Positions 59,820 through 64,000 of a stretch of DNA of 64,000 bases are shown piece by piece. Under the pieces are notes generated by a model, which made no database searches, was not told the DNA's origin, and saw nothing but the letters and a program-made list of their open reading frames with translations. Source of the stretch: VRUE01 sp035712345. Its GTDB lineage: Bacteria > Actinomycetota > Thermoleophilia > Solirubrobacterales > 70-9. A program made the translations under genes and the position numbers. Location: the NCBI GenBank assembly GCA_035712345.1, contig DASTAY010000035.1, forward strand, positions 112,990 through 176,989, given 5' to 3'. How positions within the stretch are numbered: position 1 is the first letter of the stretch; the number at the start of each line of letters is the position of its first letter.

Positions 59820-60584
59820 ATGGCGACCGGAGCGACTCACACGCGATCGCGACCACGGGCAAAGTGGCGATGGGCAGCCATCGCTCTCGCCGCGTCGGCG
59901 CTGTTGCTCGGTCCCAGCTCCGCCTCCTCGGAAGGCGAGATCGTCATCCACGGCCCCGCTTCGAGCTCGCACCTGCGCCTCACCGTCAACGGCGACGCGA
60001 TCGTCGTCGCGGGCTACCTGAATCGCAGCGGCCAGGCCGGCTGCACCGATAGCCGGCACGCCCTCCTCTGCCCGCTCGCGGGAGTCGGCAGGATCGAAGT
60101 CGACATGGGCCCCGAAGACGACAAGGTCGAAGTCCTCGATCCGCTTCCGATCCCCCTCACCGCTCACCTGGGCGCGGGCTCGGACAAACTGATCGGCAAC
60201 GGTGAGGTCGACACCTGCTACTCGGAAGGCAGCAAACGCAACCGCTGCTATGGCGGCGGCGGCAGCGACATCTGCATCACCGGCCAGAAGAACAGCGATT
60301 GCGTCGGCGACGGGGGCGACGACTACTGTCGGCATGGGGCCGGCAGCGATGGCTGTTGGGGCGATTTCTCGCCCAAACCCGACGATCCCCGTCAGGGCAG
60401 GCCCGGCGACGACGTCTGCTACATGGGCCCCGGCGAGGACGGCTGCCACGGGGGGCCCGGCGACGATCGCCTCTACGGGGGGCCTGGCGCCGATCAGCTC
60501 TACGGCGAGTCCGGCCATGACCTGTGCGATGGCGGCCCGGGCGTCGGGCGCTCGCATGGGTGTGAGACCGGCCCCGGTCACTGA
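59820..60584 (+). CDS. Secreted RTX-like protein with Cys-rich calcium-binding repeats
   Basis: 254 aa. Signal peptide: basic region RPRAKWRW, core AAIALAASALLLGPSSA. The N-terminal domain (residues ~40-125) has Cys pairs (QAGCTDSRHALLCPL). From ~130 on, Gly/Asp nonapeptides of the RTX type (GGGGSDICITG, GAGSDGCWG, GPGDDRLYGGPGADQLYG, ESGHDLCDGG) with Cys added between repeats, which is not usual for RTX. Secreted calcium-binding or adhesion role is inferred. SD GGAAGGA precedes ATG. Confidence 0.8.
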   Translation: MATGATHTRSRPRAKWRWAAIALAASALLLGPSSASSEGEIVIHGPASSSHLRLTVNGDAIVVAGYLNRSGQAGCTDSRHALLCPLAGVGRIEVDMGPEDDKVEVLDPLPIPLTAHLGAGSDKLIGNGEVDTCYSEGSKRNRCYGGGGSDICITGQKNSDCVGDGGDDYCRHGAGSDGCWGDFSPKPDDPRQGRPGDDVCYMGPGEDGCHGGPGDDRLYGGPGADQLYGESGHDLCDGGPGVGRSHGCETGPGH

Positions 60585-60601
60585 GGCTCCCCGAACCCTC
60601 T

Positions 60602-60660
60602 CCAACAGAAAACGCCTGCCGGGGAGGCGAGGCGTTTCTGGCGTACTACAGGGAGGAGAG
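60602..60660 (+). repeat. Direct repeat, left flank of accessory cassette
   Basis: Begins CCAACAGAAAACGCC, then GGGGAGGCGAGGCGTTTCTGG and ACTACAGGGAGGAGAG. CAGAAAACGCC pairs with GGCGTTTCTG. Closely matches 62686-62746 in the same orientation. It follows the RTX-like gene stop by 17 nt. Confidence 0.85.
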
Positions 60661-60915
60661 GACTGCGAGTCGGCAGGCAGCGAGCGAGGTTCCGCTTGCT
60701 GATGCGGAATTCGAGTCTGGTTATCTCCGATTGCGTCCGGTAGTTCTGATGTCGGACTGGCGCATCACTGGCGCATGGAAAGCGCTTCGCGGCGCCGTGT
60801 TGGACGCCGTCGAGAGGTCAACCGCGCTGACCTTAGATTGGCGGTCCATGCAATCTCAAGCGCAAATCTCGCCAGACATTTCTCGTCGGGCGACCCGTCT
60901 GCGAAAATTCTTGAC
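60661..60915. other. 255-bp region with no recognised feature
   Basis: Lies between the left repeat and the 66-aa gene. Lower GC than average; I see no convincing gene, though the downstream frame is open back to 60775. Confidence 0.5.
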
Positions 60916-61116
60916 ATGGAGTTCGCCCACGTCAGGCTCAGCGGCGATCGCGCCGGCGAGTATGTCGTCACCGAGGAGCGCCCCGACGGGTCGCTCACTC
61001 TGGTGCCGGATACCTCCTTCGACGCGATCCGAAAGCGCCTCGGCACCGAGCCGGGGACGCTGGCCGACTTTGAAGCCGAATACGGTCCGGTTCAGCCCCC
61101 CGACGGCGAGGGGTAG
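60916..61116 (+). CDS. Small hypothetical protein (66 aa)
   Basis: From ATG 60916: MEFAHVRLSGDRAGEYVVTE, continuing as a short mixed alpha/beta sequence with acidic end (FEAEYGPVQPPDGEG). An upstream in-frame start at 60775 would add 47 residues of lower quality. It lies 3 nt before the 123-aa gene, in the same direction, so they form a two-gene unit in which this small protein could be an antidote or regulator. No family recognised. Confidence 0.45.
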   Translation: MEFAHVRLSGDRAGEYVVTEERPDGSLTLVPDTSFDAIRKRLGTEPGTLADFEAEYGPVQPPDGEG

Positions 61117-61119
61117 TCA

Positions 61120-61491
61120 ATGAGTGACAAGGGGCGGGGCCGAGGGCCTGCGCTGTTCGATGACGGTGCCTTTGCTGAGGACCTACGACGTGCCAGCGAT
61201 GCCGGAAGAGAAGTGGCGGTAGGGGCCCGCAAGGAGTTCGAGAAAGAAGGGGTCCCGGTTGGAAGCCTCCTTGCCTGCGACGAGGAGGGACCGGATGGAA
61301 CTCAACTCCGGCACTGCGTGAAGCTCCGGCTCCCACCCCCAAATGGAAAGTTCGGGATGGTCTTCCGCATCGAGCAGCAGAAGGGTAGATCAGTCTTGGT
61401 CTTTGCCGCCTTCGGCGCTCGCCATCACCCTGCCAACTCAAACGCCTTCACGGTCTACGAGATCGCCCACCGCCGTCTGCACGCCTCCTAG
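61120..61491 (+). CDS. Hypothetical protein, RelE-like C-terminal pattern
   Basis: 123 aa. The C-terminal half GMVFRIEQQKGRSVLVFAAF and then GARHHPANS...VYEIAHRRLH recalls RelE/ParE-type small proteins (beta-hairpin core then a helix with a closing YxxAxxRL), but I cannot see the catalytic residues with confidence. N-terminal part is helical and charged. Pairs with the gene at 60916. A toxin-antitoxin role is only a suggestion. Confidence 0.55.
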   Translation: MSDKGRGRGPALFDDGAFAEDLRRASDAGREVAVGARKEFEKEGVPVGSLLACDEEGPDGTQLRHCVKLRLPPPNGKFGMVFRIEQQKGRSVLVFAAFGARHHPANSNAFTVYEIAHRRLHAS

Positions 61492-61522
61492 ATTGCCGAG
61501 CGTTTGGCTGCGCGGCCGATCG

Positions 61523-62683
61523 ATGAACCTGGAAGCCCAAATCGAGCTGATTACGACTCCTCAGGAGTTCACGAGGCTATGCAACGCAGTCCTCGCGGCT
61601 GAACACGGCGATGACTTTTTGCCCATTGACGACGACCGAGCTGACCATGGAAACGATGGCTACCTCAAGTCTGAGAAGCGGGTTTTTGCTCTGCATTGCT
61701 TCAAGCGGGCGCAGAACAAGGGAATTGATGCGGCTATACGACGCAAGATGCTCGGAGACCTTGGCAAGGCCAAAACGCTTAAGGAACAAGGCTTGTGGGA
61801 GGTCGAACGCTGGACCTTCCTGAGCAACTACCCAATGCCTGAGTCGATTGGACGGGAGGCGGTCGAGTTTGGTGCGGCCGCAGGAATAGACATCGCCTGG
61901 AAAGGGCCAGCCTTCCTCGCAGGGGCACTTCAGCGTCACCGAGACGTTCGCGATCTGTTTCCTGGCTTGCAGGCCAGTGAGATTGCGGATCGCCTAGACG
62001 AGATCAGCGACGCGTTGGGTGAGCCAGAGTCGCGTCCTCCGGAAAGAGTTCCGAGAACGCTTGAGGAGAAGCGCTCGCTGCTCGCCCATCGTCCCGATGG
62101 CTGGGAGTATCTGCTCTTTGCCGGGGTACTGCTGACGGGGAAAGAAAGCCTTGAGATGAAGTGGCGAGACCATGAGGTTCCGCCATTCGTCAGGCCCGTG
62201 GTCTTTTCGTCGGTCAGCGAGACGACCAGTTACCTAAGCAGCGAGTTCAAGCGCTTGGCGGGATTGACCGACGCCATGATGCGCGTGTTTCCCCCGGAGG
62301 TTCAAGAAGAAGCGTTCGGGGCGCCGGGTAGTCCCGGTGAGCCAGTCCGGATCGAACACTTCGCCACCCGCATCGTTCAGACTTACGAGGAAATCCTGGA
62401 TTGGGCCTCGGCTTTGCGTGCCGTTGAGGGACCGGACGTTCTCAGGCCAGCCATAGAAGTTGCGCCAAGCATGGCTGATCAGCCACTTTCGGAGTTTCGC
62501 GAGTTTGTAGACGTCGCTGTCCGTGAAATCGACCGTGTACCAGCCTTCATTGCAGGCCATGAGGACAGTGACGGCCCGCTGACAATTGATCTCACGCTCA
62601 CGATCTCTTTGGACCAAGCGATCATGGATGAGTTTCATCGTCGCCTGAAGCAGGCGAGGCGCAAGATGCGCTGGGGCTTCTGA
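61523..62683 (+). CDS. Putative PD-(D/E)XK nuclease-like accessory protein
   Basis: 386 aa. Residues ~15-60 contain FTRLCNAVLAAEHGDDFLPI and DDDRADHGNDGYLKSEKRVF followed by ALHCFK, which resembles the restriction-nuclease core (conserved D...D-G then Q/C-x-K) of small defence-associated endonucleases. The remaining ~320 residues are helical with no recognised domain (e.g. WEYLLFAGVLLTGKESLEMK). GC is lower than in neighbours, an indication of transfer. It lies inside direct repeats at 60602 and 62686. Confidence 0.55.
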   Translation: MNLEAQIELITTPQEFTRLCNAVLAAEHGDDFLPIDDDRADHGNDGYLKSEKRVFALHCFKRAQNKGIDAAIRRKMLGDLGKAKTLKEQGLWEVERWTFLSNYPMPESIGREAVEFGAAAGIDIAWKGPAFLAGALQRHRDVRDLFPGLQASEIADRLDEISDALGEPESRPPERVPRTLEEKRSLLAHRPDGWEYLLFAGVLLTGKESLEMKWRDHEVPPFVRPVVFSSVSETTSYLSSEFKRLAGLTDAMMRVFPPEVQEEAFGAPGSPGEPVRIEHFATRIVQTYEEILDWASALRAVEGPDVLRPAIEVAPSMADQPLSEFREFVDVAVREIDRVPAFIAGHEDSDGPLTIDLTLTISLDQAIMDEFHRRLKQARRKMRWGF

Positions 62684-62685
62684 AC

Positions 62686-62746
62686 CCAACAGAAAACGCC
62701 CCGCCGGGGAGGCGAGGCGTTTCTGGGGTTACTACAGGGAGGAGAG
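62686..62746 (+). repeat. Direct repeat, right flank of accessory cassette
   Basis: CCAACAGAAAACGCC...GGCGAGGCGTTTCTGGGGT then ACTACAGGGAGGAGAG, matching 60602-60660. The stem is CAGAAAACGCC with GGCGTTTCTG. Starts 3 nt after the 61523 gene stop. It is followed by the small palindrome GAGATA-TG-TATCTC (62744-62757). Confidence 0.85.
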
Positions 62747-63069
62747 ATATGTATCTCTATATATGTGGATCCGTGGGAGGTAGGTGAGCCCTAATGTGCC
62801 GCGGGGCGAGTCGATGGGAGTCAACTGCCATATGAGCGGCGCCAGGCCCGACCAGGAAGTTTGTCAGTGCTTCTTATCGTTCCTCTCTCGCGAATCCTTG
62901 AACCAAGATACGAACATACGTGCGATTTGTGTGTGAGGCGAGTCACAGAGACCTCGGGACTGGGTTCCTCGGGCCTCGGCGCGATTGTTCTACCCAATTC
63001 TAAGGTGTCGCTAAACGTCTGGCAAGGGTTTTCTATGGACGCTCGTTCGAGCGGCTGTACCGTTCGTGC
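62747..63069. other. 323-bp gap before tlyA, A/T-rich at its left
   Basis: Holds ATATGTATCTCTATATATG in the 62747-62766 region (unusually A/T-rich) and TACCGT at 63058-63063, 6 nt before tlyA. Small reading frames here lack a consistent codon bias; none is supported. Confidence 0.5.
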
Positions 63070-63864
63070 GTGGCGACGGCGGGCGCAAAAGGGCGAATAG
63101 ACGCCGTTCTGGCGGATCGGGGGCTGTTTCCGTCGCGCTCGGCAGCCGCCGGCGCCGTGCGCGCAGGCGAAGTGCGGGTCGGCAAGGATGGGCCGGTCGC
63201 ACTGCGGCCGAGCCAGCTCGTCGATCCCGATGCCGACTTTCGATTCGAGCAGGCGCCGCGCTTCGTCTCGCGCGGCGGGATCAAGCTCGACAACGCGATC
63301 TCGGCGCTCGGCATCGACGTGAGCGGGCGCGAGTGCCTCGACGTCGGCGCCTCCACCGGCGGCTTCACCGACTGCCTGCTGCAGCGAGGCGCCGCGCATG
63401 TCGTCGCCCTCGACGTCGCCTACGGCCAGATCGACCTGCGGATGCGCGAGGATCCGCGCGTGACCGTGATCGAGCGCCTCAACGCCCGCGCCGTCTCACC
63501 GGATGACCTGCCGTTTCGGCCGGACCTCGCCACCGTCGACGTCTCCTTCATCTCGTTGACGAAGGTCCTGCCGGCCATCGCCGCCTGCCTGACCCCGGCC
63601 GGCGAGGTCTTGGCGATGGTCAAGCCCCAGTTCGAGCTCGGGCGGGCCCGGGTGCGCAAGGGAGTCGTACGCGACGCCACCGACCGCCACGAGGCGATCC
63701 TCGCCGTCGCGAGCTCGGCCGCCGAGCTCGGCCTGGCCGTTCGCGGCTTTGCCTCCTCCGGCCTGCCCGGCCCCAAGGGCAACCGCGAGACCTTCGTCTG
63801 GTGCGGTGGCGAGGGCGAGGCGCTGGTGGATCTCGAGGCTGCCGTGCGTGAGGTCGACCCGTGA
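63070..63864 (+). CDS. tlyA: TlyA-family 16S/23S rRNA 2'-O-methyltransferase
   Basis: 264 aa. N-terminal S4 RNA-binding domain (GRIDAVLADRGLFPSRSAAA, AGEVRVGKDG) and FtsJ-like methyltransferase: YVSRGG region as FVSRGGIKLDNAIS, SAM loop CLDVGASTGGFTDCLLQRGA, DVAYGQIDLR, ATVDVSFISLTKVLP (Asp) and MVKPQFELG (Lys). In actinobacteria it methylates the ribose of 16S C1409 and 23S C1920. GTG start with TACCGT 6 nt upstream. Normally follows dxs directly; here 3.9 kb of accessory sequence intervenes. Confidence 0.93.
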   Translation: MATAGAKGRIDAVLADRGLFPSRSAAAGAVRAGEVRVGKDGPVALRPSQLVDPDADFRFEQAPRFVSRGGIKLDNAISALGIDVSGRECLDVGASTGGFTDCLLQRGAAHVVALDVAYGQIDLRMREDPRVTVIERLNARAVSPDDLPFRPDLATVDVSFISLTKVLPAIAACLTPAGEVLAMVKPQFELGRARVRKGVVRDATDRHEAILAVASSAAELGLAVRGFASSGLPGPKGNRETFVWCGGEGEALVDLEAAVREVDP

Positions 63865-63875
63865 GACTTCCTGTG

Positions 63876-64000
63876 TCAACCCCCTGCGGGTTCGAGCCTT
63901 CGGAAGTTCCCGTGCTTGGTGGGGTCGTAGGGCACTTCGTCGTGCCAGCAGCGCCAAAGGACGCGCAGCCAAGCGCGGCCGAGCACGCGGATCGCGTGCG
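63876..64000 (-). mobile_element. C-terminal fragment of a probable IS110-like transposase
   Basis: Partial gene entering from the window end. The translated last 40 residues contain AWLRVLWRCWHDEVPYDP, a C-terminal signature I associate with IS110/IS116/IS902 transposases, ending at TGA 63876-63878. It is convergent with tlyA. The rest, and whether it is intact, lie outside this window. Family assignment is from memory of the motif. Confidence 0.5.

Noticed and set aside
62861..63100. Small plus-strand frame before tlyA
   Set aside because: No ribosome site, mixed codon use, and it overlaps the tlyA start region; treated as non-coding.

Overview
The window is high-GC bacterial chromosome with G/C-ending codons, frequent GTG/TTG starts and tightly overlapping genes. 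It looks like a Gram-positive actinobacterium of the Thermoleophilia/Solirubrobacterales type. That placement is an inference from gene content and order: aroC-aroKB-aroQ-pepQ, efp-nusB, tandem ceoB/ceoC-like TrkA genes beside APC permeases, and many small Cys-rich secreted proteins. There is no rRNA, CRISPR array or intact prophage.

Layout. 0-4 kb: a ROK sugar kinase, an acyltransferase and the panC-panD-panB pantothenate operon. 4-10 kb: uracil-DNA glycosylase, the t6A set tsaE/tsaB/rimI/tsaD, and a redox group (glutaredoxin-like, Rex, GCS2-type ligase). 10-20 kb: a K+-independent H+-pyrophosphatase, an FMN hydroxy-acid oxidase, two APC permeases with C-terminal UspA domains, two TrkA proteins and a flavoprotein reductase. 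20-27 kb: tRNA-Gln beside an HNH nuclease, a lipoprotein, and an asymmetric ABC exporter pair between two copies of a structured element. 27-35 kb: a LeuRS-like protein with a degenerate editing domain, threonine synthase, tRNA(CAU) with a small decayed islet, an M29-like peptidase and a formiminotransferase-like protein.

35-57 kb is translation and tRNA biology followed by aromatic biosynthesis: hisS-aspS, a candidate 6S RNA, an IscU-like/MnmA fusion, an ECF sigma factor fused to a zinc-finger anti-sigma domain and a membrane segment, alaS-ruvX-mltG-aroE-aroC-aroKB-aroQ-pepQ, then efp-nusB-(xseB-like)-ispA-dxs. The order hisS-aspS-6S-...-mnmA-...-alaS-ruvX-mltG resembles the Bacillus locus, which supports the RNA call. 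59-63 kb is an accessory insertion between dxs and tlyA. It carries repeats and a lower-GC three-gene cassette with a possible PD-(D/E)XK nuclease-like protein. The window ends in the C-terminus of a probable IS110-like transposase.

The most notable items are the IscU-like/MnmA fusion that lacks the third scaffold cysteine, the membrane-tethered sigma/anti-sigma fusion, the candidate 6S RNA, several families of structured intergenic repeats (two of them with compensatory stem changes), and a recurrent TANNNT hexamer 6-9 nt before start codons that suggests widespread leaderless transcription.
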